Origin: CAZCYE01 sp964502775
GTDB taxonomy: Bacteria > Actinomycetota > Acidimicrobiia > IMCC26256 > PALSA-555
Assembly (NCBI GenBank): GCA_964502775.1
Contig: CAZCYE010000003.1
Location: forward strand, 1 to 43,178
DNA length: 43,178 nucleotides
Direction: 5' to 3'
In this document: one piece after another, positions 7,292-15,046 of the stretch
How positions within the stretch are numbered: the first letter of the stretch is position 1
Layout of the letters: the number at the start of each line of letters is the position of its first letter
The notes under the pieces: model-generated
What the model saw: only the letters and a program-made list of their open reading frames with translations
What the model was told of the DNA's origin: nothing
Database searches by the model: none
Made by a program: the position numbers and the translations under genes

Positions 7292-8710
7292 TTGCTGGCG
7301 ACCTATGCGATCCTGGCCGCGGAGCCTCCCCAGCTGTTGCCGGCGCGCACCCAGATGGCCTGGACCCTGGGCGTGCACATCGTGCTGGTGCCGATGGGGG
7401 TCGCGTTCACGTTCCTGACCCTGGTGGCCAACTGGCGAGGGCTGCGCCGCGACGATGCCGAGGCGCTGCGACTGGCGCAGCGCTGGTCCAAGGTGGCCGC
7501 AGTGCTGTTCGCCGTGGGGGCGGTCACGGGAACGGTGCTGTCGTTCGAGCTGGGCCTGCTGTGGCCCCGGCTGATGGGGCGATTCGGCGAAGCGTTCGGG
7601 CTTCCGTTCATGATCGAGGGTCTCTTCTTCTTCATCGAGGCCGTGTTCATCGCGATCTACATCTACGGATGGAAGCGCATGCGGCCGTGGACGCACTTCT
7701 GGGCCGGTGTTCCCATCGTGATCGCCGGGATCGGGGGGACGCTCTCGGTCGTGGCGGCCAACGCCTGGATGAACGACCCCGGTGGGTTCTCGGTCCGTGG
7801 TGGCAAGATCGTCGACGTCGACCCGGTCGACGTCATCTTCAACGGCGCGTTCTGGCACGAGTCGATCCACATGCTGCTGGCGGCCTATCTCGTTGCCGGA
7901 TTCCTCGTGGCTTCGGTGTACGCCTCCGCGATGCGGCGCGGCCGCACGAATCGCTATCACCGGTTGGGGTTCATGATCCCGTTCACGGTCGCGGCCATCG
8001 TCATGCCGCTCCAGTTCGTCTCGGGGGATCTCTCGGCGCGCTGGGTGCGCGACAACCAGCCGGTCAAGTTCGCCGCGATGGAGCTCGTCCCCGAGACCGC
8101 TCGCGACGTTCCCGAGATCATCGGTGGCTATTACGCCGACGGCAAGGTGAAGGGCCCGAGGATCTCGATCCCAGGCGTTGCGTCGCTGCTGTCGGGGTTC
8201 TCGATCGACACCGAGATCCAGGGGTTCAACTCGGTGCCGGAGGACGAGCGCCCACCGGTGAGCATCGTGCACCTCGCGTGGAATGTGATGATCGGGCTGG
8301 GCTCGGCCCTGTTGGGCCTCGCGGTGTGGTTCGCGGTGCTGCGCTGGCGACGCCGCGACGTGGCGGATGCTCGGTGGTTCCTGCGCGGCGCGTCGGTGGC
8401 CGGGATCGCGTCGGTCGTTGCCATGTGGGCCGGGTGGACGGTGACCGAGGTCGGCCGCCAACCGTGGGTCGTCCAGGGTCTCCTGCGCACCGAGGATGCC
8501 GTGACCCGCGCCGATGCCGACGGCCTGTGGGTCAGCCTCGGCCTGGTGGTGGTGCTGTACGTCGCCATCGCGACCGCCACCGTGCTCGTGCTCAGGGGCA
8601 TGGCCCGGCGCTGGCGGCGCGCCGACGAGGGTGAGATCGCCGAGGAGCTGGTGCCCTACGGTCCTGCTCGCACGATGCTCGTGGACGAGGCGGGGGACTC
8701 GGCGCCGTGA
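7292..8710 (+). CDS. cydA: Cytochrome bd quinol oxidase subunit I
   Basis: A 472-residue membrane protein, the haem-bearing subunit of cytochrome bd oxidase, which oxidises quinol and reduces oxygen to water in the cytoplasmic membrane. Family features are LLPARTQMAWTLGVHIVL near the N-terminus (H29, probable haem b595 ligand), FWHESIHMLLAAYLVAGF, GDLSARWVRDNQPVKFAAME in the quinol region and GRQPWVVQGLLRTEDAV. The Q loop is short, as in the CIO type. The TTG start at 7292 has GGGAGAG just upstream, and MLATYAILAAEP matches the usual N-terminus. A GTG at 7265 is the alternative. It overlaps cydB by 4 bases (GTGA). No cydCD or cydX gene is nearby. Confidence 0.92.
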   Translation: MLATYAILAAEPPQLLPARTQMAWTLGVHIVLVPMGVAFTFLTLVANWRGLRRDDAEALRLAQRWSKVAAVLFAVGAVTGTVLSFELGLLWPRLMGRFGEAFGLPFMIEGLFFFIEAVFIAIYIYGWKRMRPWTHFWAGVPIVIAGIGGTLSVVAANAWMNDPGGFSVRGGKIVDVDPVDVIFNGAFWHESIHMLLAAYLVAGFLVASVYASAMRRGRTNRYHRLGFMIPFTVAAIVMPLQFVSGDLSARWVRDNQPVKFAAMELVPETARDVPEIIGGYYADGKVKGPRISIPGVASLLSGFSIDTEIQGFNSVPEDERPPVSIVHLAWNVMIGLGSALLGLAVWFAVLRWRRRDVADARWFLRGASVAGIASVVAMWAGWTVTEVGRQPWVVQGLLRTEDAVTRADADGLWVSLGLVVVLYVAIATATVLVLRGMARRWRRADEGEIAEELVPYGPARTMLVDEAGDSAP

Positions 8711-9720
8711 GCGATGCCGTCGCCGTCGTGCTGTGGATCGGCGTCGTCGCGTACGCCGTGTTCGGAGGCGCCGACTTTGGTGCGGGTTTCTGGGACCTCG
8801 TCGCGGGCGGAGCCCGCCGCGGGCGGCGTACACGCGCGCTGATCGACTCGTCGCTCGCGCCGGTGTGGGAGGCCAACCACGTCTGGCTCATCTTCTGCTT
8901 GGTGGTGCTGTGGACGGGGTTCCCGTCGGCGTTCGCGGCCATCGCTCAGGCGCTGTACGTGCCGCTGACCATCGCCGCGCTGGGAATCGTCGTGCGGGGA
9001 ACGGGATTCGCCTTCGGCAAGGTGGTGGCGCGCGTCCCCCACCAACGGGTGTACGGCGCTGCCTTCGCGGTGTCGTCGGTGATCACCCCGTTCTTCCTCG
9101 GCACCGTTGCGGGCGCGATCGCCTCGGGGCGCGTTCCGCCGCGCGGCACCGCCGGTTCCGACGCGGTGGATGCTGCCGACGTGTGGGTCAATCCCACGTC
9201 GATGCTCGGCGGCTGTCTCGCCGTCGCCGTCTGCGCGTACTTGGCTGCGGTGTTCCTCGTGGACGAGGCCCGTCGCCGGCACGCCGATGACCTGGTGCGC
9301 ATGTTCCGCCGTCGTGCCATCGGCGCGGGGATGGCCGCGGGGGTGGTGGCGCTCGTGGGCATCTGGGTCCTGCGCGACGATTCCCCTCGGCTCTTCGGTC
9401 ATCTCACCGATCGCGCGTTGCCCCTCGTGGTCCTGTCCGGCGTGTTCGGCCTGGCCGCGCTCGTCGTGCTGTTCCGAGGCTCACCTCGCGGGGCCCGAGC
9501 GCTCGCTGCGGGAGCGGTGGCGGCGGTGGTGGGTGGCTGGGGCGTCGCCCAGTACCCGAATCTCCTCGGGACTCGGGTGTCCCTGGAGGCAGCCGCCGCG
9601 CCCGATGCCACCCTGGGCGCGGTCCTCGGGGTTGCCGTCGCGGCCGCGCTCACCGTGGTGCCCGCGCTGGGGTATCTCTATGTCCTGAGTCAGCGCGGCG
9701 ACGTGGACGCGAGCGCATGA
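8707..9720 (+). CDS. cydB: Cytochrome bd quinol oxidase subunit II
   Basis: A 337-residue membrane protein with about eight hydrophobic segments. It pairs with CydA to form the bd oxidase. Diagnostic features are AYAVFGGADFGAGFWDL near the N-terminus and PVWEANHVWLIFCLVVLWTGFPSAF. A later segment reads GTGFAFGK. The GTG start overlaps the cydA stop in GTGA, so the two are translationally coupled. The 3' end overlaps the first base of a 12-bp tandem repeat. The bd oxidase gives high-affinity oxygen use and some resistance to nitric oxide and sulfide (general knowledge of the family). Confidence 0.93.
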   Translation: MSDAVAVVLWIGVVAYAVFGGADFGAGFWDLVAGGARRGRRTRALIDSSLAPVWEANHVWLIFCLVVLWTGFPSAFAAIAQALYVPLTIAALGIVVRGTGFAFGKVVARVPHQRVYGAAFAVSSVITPFFLGTVAGAIASGRVPPRGTAGSDAVDAADVWVNPTSMLGGCLAVAVCAYLAAVFLVDEARRRHADDLVRMFRRRAIGAGMAAGVVALVGIWVLRDDSPRLFGHLTDRALPLVVLSGVFGLAALVVLFRGSPRGARALAAGAVAAVVGGWGVAQYPNLLGTRVSLEAAAAPDATLGAVLGVAVAAALTVVPALGYLYVLSQRGDVDASA

Positions 9721-9756
9721 CGGACCGGGTGCCGGACCGGGTGCCGGACCGGGTGC
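9721..9756 (+). repeat. Three tandem copies of a 12-bp unit behind cydB
   Basis: CGGACCGGGTGC occurs three times in a row at 9721-9732, 9733-9744 and 9745-9756. If translation began at 9717, the copies would code PDRV repeats in the regulator's N-terminus. It is more likely an untranslated spacer. Confidence 0.8.
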
Positions 9757-9842
9757 GATGGGTGCGTCCCCGGTCGGCGTCATCCCCCGTAGTCTCGGAG
9801 GCATCCGAGCCTTCGGCGGCTCGACACCGCGGGGGTGAAGCA

Positions 9843-10652
9843 TTGGGCGACACCACGAGCTCAGGGGTGGGCGTGGTCGCCACGTTCCCGATCGGTGAGC
9901 TCGTCGAGCGCACCGGGATCCCGGCGAGCACCATCCACCACTATCGCCAGCTCGGCCTGCTCCCGCCACCGGTGCGCGTTGCGCCCAACCGCTTCTTGTA
10001 CGGCGAGCGTCACGTCGAGGCACTTCGTCTCGTGCGCATGCTGCGAGAGCGGCGCCACCTCCCGCTGGAGGCGATCCGAGAGGTGGTTCCCGATCTCCTC
10101 GGAGGCGGCGAGGAAGGGCTGCCGGCCGAGACCTGGGACGAGATGGTCGATCCCGAGGCCGGCGGCGCCGATGTTCGTGCCGCCATCCTCGAGGCCGCGC
10201 GCGCCGCGTTCGCCAAGCATGGCTATGCCGCGGTCAGCGTCGGCGACGTCGCCGAGGCCACCGGCGTGGGCAAGGGGACGGTGTACCGACACTTCCGGTC
10301 CAAGGACGATCTCTTCCAGGCCGCGGCCGAGTCGTCGGGCGCCCGCACCATCGTCGCCTTCCGCGGCGTGCTCGCCGGTGGAGGCCACGGGGTGGGGGTG
10401 GAGCACGCGGCGGCGATCCTCGCCGATGCCCTGGCTCCCGAGGTCACGTTGCTGCTCGAGTTCGTGACCCGGGCGCTCCAGCGCCAGACCGGGCTCGCCG
10501 AGGAGGCCAGCGCCATCTTCGAGGCCTTGGCCGACCACGTCGGAGAGACGATGGGGGACCCTGACGTCGGGGAGCGGGTGGTTCACGCCGCGATGGCCCG
10601 GGCCGTGCTGATCGCTCTCGACGCCCAGACCGACGCCGCCTCCACTCCCTGA
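9843..10652 (+). CDS. Fused MerR-type / TetR-type transcriptional regulator
   Basis: A 269-residue regulator with two different DNA-binding domains. Residues ~14-85 are MerR-like: FPIGELVERTGIPASTIHHY, then RQLGLLPPP, then RFLYGERHVEALRLVRML. Residues ~110-160 are a TetR N-terminal domain: AAILEAARAAFAKHGY, then VSVGDVAEATGVGKGTVYRHF and RSKDDLF. The rest is a helical ligand-binding tail of the TetR type. The TTG at 9843 is preferred; GGGGGTG lies 6 bases upstream. An ATG at 9717 overlapping the cydB stop would add a repeat-coded, low-complexity N-terminus. The gene lies between cydAB and the hopanoid operon and may control either; the target is not known. Confidence 0.82.
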   Translation: MGDTTSSGVGVVATFPIGELVERTGIPASTIHHYRQLGLLPPPVRVAPNRFLYGERHVEALRLVRMLRERRHLPLEAIREVVPDLLGGGEEGLPAETWDEMVDPEAGGADVRAAILEAARAAFAKHGYAAVSVGDVAEATGVGKGTVYRHFRSKDDLFQAAAESSGARTIVAFRGVLAGGGHGVGVEHAAAILADALAPEVTLLLEFVTRALQRQTGLAEEASAIFEALADHVGETMGDPDVGERVVHAAMARAVLIALDAQTDAASTP

Positions 10653-10676
10653 GCACCTTCGGCGATCGCCGGTCGC

Positions 10677-10704
10677 TTGACCCCCCGGGGCTCACGCGTA
10701 CAAC
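10677..10704 (+). promoter_or_regulatory. Probable promoter of the hopanoid operon
   Basis: TTGACC (10677-10682) and TACAAC (10699-10704) are separated by 16 bases, a good fit to a housekeeping -35/-10 pair. Transcription would start near 10711 and give a leader of about 155 bases before the GTG of hpnC. ACTCTCG (10724-10730) and CGAGAGT (10833-10839) in this leader can pair over a long distance and enclose a G+C-rich segment. Confidence 0.5.
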
Positions 10705-10866
10705 ATGCTGACTACCTAGTCCGACTCTCGTAGGCGGGTTCGGGTGCTGTTACGGGCCTGGCGCACCGACGGCAGCGAGCCGGGGGCATGCAGACGCCGC
10801 CCGGAGCCGGCGCCGCGGAGCGGCCCGGGCTCCGAGAGTGGGCGTACCGAGAAATGTGGGGAACTC

Positions 10867-11733
10867 GTGGAGGATGTGGAGGGGACGCGTGCGGTCGCCG
10901 ATCGCGTCTCGGAGCGGGCCCCGAGCCGGGCCGGCCACGAGAACTTCCCGGTGGCGTTGCGCGTGCTCCCGGCCGCCGTCCGCCGGCACCTGCTGGCGAT
11001 CTACGGATTTGCGCGCTTGGTCGACGACCTCGGCGACGAGGCGCCGGGCGACCGGGGCGCGCTGCTCGACTGGCTCGACCACGAGCTCGACCTGGCGTTC
11101 ACCGGCACACCGACCAACCCGGTGATGCAGCGGCTCGCCGCGAGCATCCGCGAGTGCCCGTTGCCCGAGGAGCCGTTCCGGCGCCTCGTCGAGGCCAACC
11201 GGCGTGACCAGCGGGTCGATCGTTACCGCACGTGGGCCGATCTGCGCGAGTACTGCTCGTACTCGGCCGATCCCGTCGGGCGACTCGTGCTGGCCGTGTT
11301 CGGAGCGGGCACGCCCGAGCGCATCGCCTGGTCCGACGACGTGTGCACCGGCCTCCAGCTCGTGGAGCATCTCCAGGATGTGGCCGAGGATCTCGCCCGC
11401 GGCCGCGTGTACCTGCCGCTCGAGGATCTCGAGCGCTTCGGGTGCGACCAACGCGAGCTCTCGGCGGCCCACGCGGGGGCGGCGCTGGGCGCGGTGGTGC
11501 GGTTCGAGGTGGTCCGCGCGCGCGAGCTGTTGCGCTCCGGCGTGACCTTGGCCGCGAGCCTGCGCGGTCGTGCCCGCCTTGCGATCTCCGGGTTCACCGG
11601 CGGCGGTCTGGCTGCGCTCGACGCGATCGAGCGAGCCGGCTACGACGTGCTCGGTGTCACGTGCTCAGTCCGACGTTTCGGAGCGTTGCGCCGAATGGCC
11701 GGCGTCGTCGCGAGCGCCTCGAGGCGGCCATGA
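10867..11733 (+). CDS. hpnC: Squalene synthase-like HpnC (hydroxysqualene synthase)
   Basis: A 288-residue trans-isoprenyl diphosphate synthase. In the HpnCDE route HpnD makes presqualene diphosphate, HpnC turns it into hydroxysqualene and HpnE reduces that to squalene (established for hopanoid clusters). Seen here: HENFPVALRVLP at the N-terminus, the first Asp motif in FARLVDDLGDE, YCSYSADPVGRLVLAVFG and the second Asp motif in LQDVAEDLARGRVYLP. The GTG at 10867 has GGGG at 10858-10861 upstream. Longer extensions to 10744 look like translated leader. It is the first gene of a tightly packed operon and overlaps hpnD by 4 bases (ATGA). Confidence 0.88.
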   Translation: MEDVEGTRAVADRVSERAPSRAGHENFPVALRVLPAAVRRHLLAIYGFARLVDDLGDEAPGDRGALLDWLDHELDLAFTGTPTNPVMQRLAASIRECPLPEEPFRRLVEANRRDQRVDRYRTWADLREYCSYSADPVGRLVLAVFGAGTPERIAWSDDVCTGLQLVEHLQDVAEDLARGRVYLPLEDLERFGCDQRELSAAHAGAALGAVVRFEVVRARELLRSGVTLAASLRGRARLAISGFTGGGLAALDAIERAGYDVLGVTCSVRRFGALRRMAGVVASASRRP

Positions 11734-12635
11734 GCGTGTCGGTGTCGGTGAGCACGGCGTACGCCCGGTGCGAGGAGATCACCCGTACCGAGGCCCGGAA
11801 CTTCGCGTACGGGATTCGGCTCCTGCCCCGGCCGAAGCGTCAGGCGATGTCAGCGGTCTACGCGCTCGCGCGTCGCATCGACGACATTGGCGATGGCCCC
11901 GAATCGGCCGAGGTCAAGCTCGAGCACCTCGCCACCGTACGCGCCGACGTGCACACCCTGGCCGGCCGAGGGTTTCCGGGCGACGACCCGGTGATGGTCG
12001 CGCTCGCTGATGCGACGACGCGCTTTGCGATTCCCCTGGATGCGTTCGAGGACCTCGTAGCGGGGTGCGAGCGCGATGCGACGGGTGGGCAGTACGCGAG
12101 CTTCGACGAGCTGGTCTCGTACTGCCGCTTGGTCGCGGGTTCGATCGGTCGACTCTCGTTGGGGGTCTTCGGTTCCACGGATCCGCCGCGGGCGTCTGAG
12201 TTGGCCGACGACCTCGGGGTGGCGCTGCAGCTCACCAACATCCTGCGCGACGTGGTCGAGGATCGCGAGATGGGGCGTGTGTACCTCCCGGCGGAGGATC
12301 TGCAGCGTTTCGGGTGCGCACCGGATCTGGGTGGTCCGGATCTGGGTGGTCCGGATCTGGGTGGTCCGGATCTGGGTGGTCCGGGGCACGCGCTCAGCGA
12401 CCTCGTGGCCTTCGAGGCCGAGCGGGCGCGGGCGTGGTTCGCGCGCGGGCTGGGGCTCCTGGATCTGCTCGACCGCCGCAGCCGTGCCTGTGTCGCGGCG
12501 ATGGCCGGGATCTACCGACGTGTCCTGGCCCGAATTGAAGCGGACCCCGCATCGGTGCTCGAGCGTCGAGTGTCGCTCCCCACCTGGGAGAAGGCCTGGG
12601 TCGCGGCCCGAAGCCTCGCGGGAGCACGAGCGTGA
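11730..12635 (+). CDS. hpnD: Presqualene diphosphate synthase HpnD
   Basis: A 301-residue squalene/phytoene synthase family enzyme that condenses two farnesyl diphosphates to presqualene diphosphate. Motifs are EARNFAYGIRLLPRPKRQA, the first Asp motif in ARRIDDIGDG, YCRLVAGSIGRLSLGVFG and the second Asp motif in LRDVVEDREMGRVYLP. The C-terminal third carries four exact copies of PDLGG (residues 198-217) coded by a 15-bp DNA repeat. They sit where the family has a short variable loop after the RFG segment. The ATG overlaps the hpnC stop (ATGA), and the end overlaps hpnE (GTGA). Confidence 0.9.
   Translation: MSVSVSVSTAYARCEEITRTEARNFAYGIRLLPRPKRQAMSAVYALARRIDDIGDGPESAEVKLEHLATVRADVHTLAGRGFPGDDPVMVALADATTRFAIPLDAFEDLVAGCERDATGGQYASFDELVSYCRLVAGSIGRLSLGVFGSTDPPRASELADDLGVALQLTNILRDVVEDREMGRVYLPAEDLQRFGCAPDLGGPDLGGPDLGGPDLGGPGHALSDLVAFEAERARAWFARGLGLLDLLDRRSRACVAAMAGIYRRVLARIEADPASVLERRVSLPTWEKAWVAARSLAGARA
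12321..12380 (+). repeat. Four exact 15-bp tandem repeats inside hpnD
   Basis: CCGGATCTGGGTGGT is present four times without a mismatch at 12321-12335, 12336-12350, 12351-12365 and 12366-12380. It codes (PDLGG)4. Because the unit is a multiple of three, gain or loss of copies would keep the frame and change only loop length. Confidence 0.97.
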
Positions 12636-14035
12636 GCGTCCCGCCGACCCGCGTCGTGGTCATCGGTGGCGGACTGGCGGGCCTCGCCGCGGGGCTCGCC
12701 TGCGCCGATGCCGGAGCGCGGGTGACCGTGCTGGAGCGTCGGCCCCGTCTGGGCGGGGCCACCTGGTCGTTCAGTCGCAACGGCGCCTGGTTCGACAACG
12801 GACAGCACGTGTTCTTGCGTTGCTGCACGTCGTACCGAGCATTCCTCGAGCGCCTCGGTGTCGCCGATCGCGTGGTGCTCCAGCCCCGCCTCTCGGTCCC
12901 GGTCGTCTCACCCTCGGGACGGGTCGCGTGGCTACGGCGCGGGCACGGCCCCGCTCCGGTCCATCTCGCGCGGTCACTCGCGCGGTTCTGTCACCTGAGT
13001 CGGGGCGACCGGGTGCGGGTGGCGCGCGCCGCCTGGGCATTGCGCCGGTTGGACCTCGATGATCCCGCGCTCGACTCGCTCACGTTCGGGGAATGGCTGG
13101 CTCGTCAGCACCAGAGTGATGACGCGGTGGCGTCGTTCTGGGACCTGGTGGCGCTGCCCACGCTCAACGTAGAGGCGGCCGAGGCCTCACTGTCGCTGGC
13201 GGCGATGGTGTTCAAGACCGGGTTGCTCACCCGGGCCGACGCCGCCGACCTGGGCTGGTCGCGCGTGCCCCTCGGTCAGCTCCACGGTGATGCGGCGGCT
13301 CGCGCGCTTGAGCGGGCCGGAGCCAGCGTCCTGACCGCCACGGCGGTAGGGGGGATCGAAGTGGTCGACGGCGTCGTGACCGGAGTCAGGGCCGAGAGTG
13401 CGCACTTCGACGCCGACGCGGTCATCCTCGCGGTGGGCCATGACGCCGCGGCGGACTTGCTGCCCCGGGACGCGGTGGCCGATCCGGAGCGCCTCCACGA
13501 GTTGGGCACCTCTCCCATCGTGAACGTGCACTTGGTGTTCGACCGCAAGGTCATCAACCATCCCGTCGCCGCGGCCGTGGACTCCCCGGTCCAGTGGGTG
13601 TTCGACCGGACCGACTCGTCGGGGATCGACTCCGGCCAGTGCATCGCGATCTCGCTGTCGGCCGCCGACGAGGATCTCGCGCGCCCCAGCCCCGAGCTGG
13701 TACAGCGCTACTCGGCCGAGCTCGCGCGACTGTTCCCCGCCGTGCGCAGTGCGCGCCTCGTCGACAGCATCGTCACACGCGAGCGCGCGGCCACGTTTCG
13801 CGGTCGTCCCGGAACTCGGTGCCTGCGGCCCGGCCCGCAGACCGCCGTTGGCGGTCTGTACCTCGCCGGTGCGTGGACCGACACCGGCTGGCCGGCCACG
13901 ATGGAGGGCGCGGTCCGCAGCGGGCACGCGGCTGCGGCGGCCGCCGTCGCAACCAACTCCACCGATGGCTCAACCACCTCCGCCGCTGGTCGGGTGCCAC
14001 GACCCCGACGGCTCGATGCGGAGGTCGTGGCGTGA
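12632..14035 (+). CDS. hpnE: Hydroxysqualene dehydroxylase HpnE
   Basis: A 467-residue FAD-dependent amine oxidase/phytoene desaturase family protein that reduces hydroxysqualene to squalene. The N-terminal dinucleotide-binding fold is clear (VVVIGGGLAGLAAGLA, then VTVLERRPRLGGATWSF), followed by NGQHVFLRCCTSYRAFL. The C-terminal FAD segment reads LYLAGAWTDTGWPATMEGAV. GTG at 12632 overlaps the hpnD stop. The last ~35 residues after SGHAAAAA are low complexity and probably disordered. Its place between hpnD and the prenyl synthase supports the assignment. Confidence 0.9.
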   Translation: MSVPPTRVVVIGGGLAGLAAGLACADAGARVTVLERRPRLGGATWSFSRNGAWFDNGQHVFLRCCTSYRAFLERLGVADRVVLQPRLSVPVVSPSGRVAWLRRGHGPAPVHLARSLARFCHLSRGDRVRVARAAWALRRLDLDDPALDSLTFGEWLARQHQSDDAVASFWDLVALPTLNVEAAEASLSLAAMVFKTGLLTRADAADLGWSRVPLGQLHGDAAARALERAGASVLTATAVGGIEVVDGVVTGVRAESAHFDADAVILAVGHDAAADLLPRDAVADPERLHELGTSPIVNVHLVFDRKVINHPVAAAVDSPVQWVFDRTDSSGIDSGQCIAISLSAADEDLARPSPELVQRYSAELARLFPAVRSARLVDSIVTRERAATFRGRPGTRCLRPGPQTAVGGLYLAGAWTDTGWPATMEGAVRSGHAAAAAAVATNSTDGSTTSAAGRVPRPRRLDAEVVA

Positions 14036-15045
14036 TCCGGTCCCTGCCCTCGTCGCTGGACCGCGCGCGTGACTACGCGGAGCCGGCGTTGCGTGACGCA
14101 GTGCGCCGGCTCAATCCCGAGATCGTCCCGGTCATCCAATACCACCTGGGCTGGGCCGACGCCGACGGCAACGAGATTCCCGGAGGGGGGGGAAAGGGGA
14201 TCCGGCCTGCGCTCGCGATTCTCTCGGCGGAAGCGACGGGCACCCTCGCCTCGGTCGGCGTGCCGGGAGCAGTCGCGGTGGAGCTCGTGCACAACTTCTC
14301 GCTGCTGCACGACGACGTGATCGATGGCGACCGGGAGCGCCGACACCGGCCCACCGTGTGGGCCCTCTACGGCGTTGGCGAGGCGATCATCGCGGGCGAC
14401 GCCCTGCTCACGCTCGCGGTTCGAGTGCTGCTCGAGTCGGGCACGATCGCGGCCACCCGCGCGGCCTCGTCGCTGGTGCGGGCCACCGACTCCATGATCG
14501 CCGGGCAGGCGGTCGACATGGCGCTCGAGTCACGGCTCGACGTCGACCTCGACGAGTGCCTCGACATGGCCGCGGGCAAGACCGGGGCCCTGCTGGCGTG
14601 CGCCGCCTCGATTGGCGCGTTGCTGGCGGATGCCGATCAGCGGGTGGTCGAGTCGCTGGCCGACTTCGGTCGCAACCTCGGGCTCGCGTTCCAGGCCGTC
14701 GACGATCTGCTGGGCATCTGGGGTCGCCCCGAGATCACGGGCAAGCCGGTGTGGAACGACCTCCGCCAACAGAAGAAGTCGCTCCCGGTGGTGTTCGCCC
14801 TCACGCGGGGCAACGGCAAGTCCGAGGAGCTGCGCGAGATCCTCACCAATGGCTCCATCGAGGAGCGCGACGTGGTGCGAGCGGCCCGCCTGGTCGAGCG
14901 GTGCGGAGGCCGGGAGCTCACGGAGTCGGTCGCCCAGCGGCATCTCGATCTGGCCCTGGCCGCGCTCGAGCGTGAGGCGCTCGAGCCCTCGGCGCACGAC
15001 GAGCTCGTCGAGATCGCCCGGTTCGTGACGACGCGGGAGCTCTGA
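14032..15045 (+). CDS. Polyprenyl diphosphate synthase (farnesyl/geranylgeranyl type)
   Basis: A 337-residue trans-polyprenyl synthase that builds the C15-C20 allylic diphosphate from IPP and DMAPP. The substrate-binding GGKGIRPAL segment is at residues ~53-61. The first Asp-rich motif is LLHDDVIDGD (D94, D95, D98), followed by RERRHRPTVW. The second motif is FQAVDDLLGIWG, where the last Asp of DDxxD is Gly, as is common in this subgroup. Given its place in the squalene pathway its product is probably farnesyl diphosphate; chain length is not proven by sequence. GTG at 14032 overlaps the hpnE stop. A run of eight G (14185-14192) lies in the codons for the glycine-rich segment. Confidence 0.88.
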   Translation: MIRSLPSSLDRARDYAEPALRDAVRRLNPEIVPVIQYHLGWADADGNEIPGGGGKGIRPALAILSAEATGTLASVGVPGAVAVELVHNFSLLHDDVIDGDRERRHRPTVWALYGVGEAIIAGDALLTLAVRVLLESGTIAATRAASSLVRATDSMIAGQAVDMALESRLDVDLDECLDMAAGKTGALLACAASIGALLADADQRVVESLADFGRNLGLAFQAVDDLLGIWGRPEITGKPVWNDLRQQKKSLPVVFALTRGNGKSEELREILTNGSIEERDVVRAARLVERCGGRELTESVAQRHLDLALAALEREALEPSAHDELVEIARFVTTREL

Positions 15046-15046
15046 G

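Noticed and set aside
7175..8833. 552-codon minus-strand frame opposite cydA
   Set aside because: His/Arg/Gln-rich shadow of a conserved membrane protein gene.
9717..9842. Start of the MerR-TetR regulator at 9717, or a CydX-like small protein behind cydB
   Set aside because: The translation is made by a 12-bp DNA repeat (PDRV copies) and a low-complexity stretch; it lacks the single hydrophobic helix of CydX.
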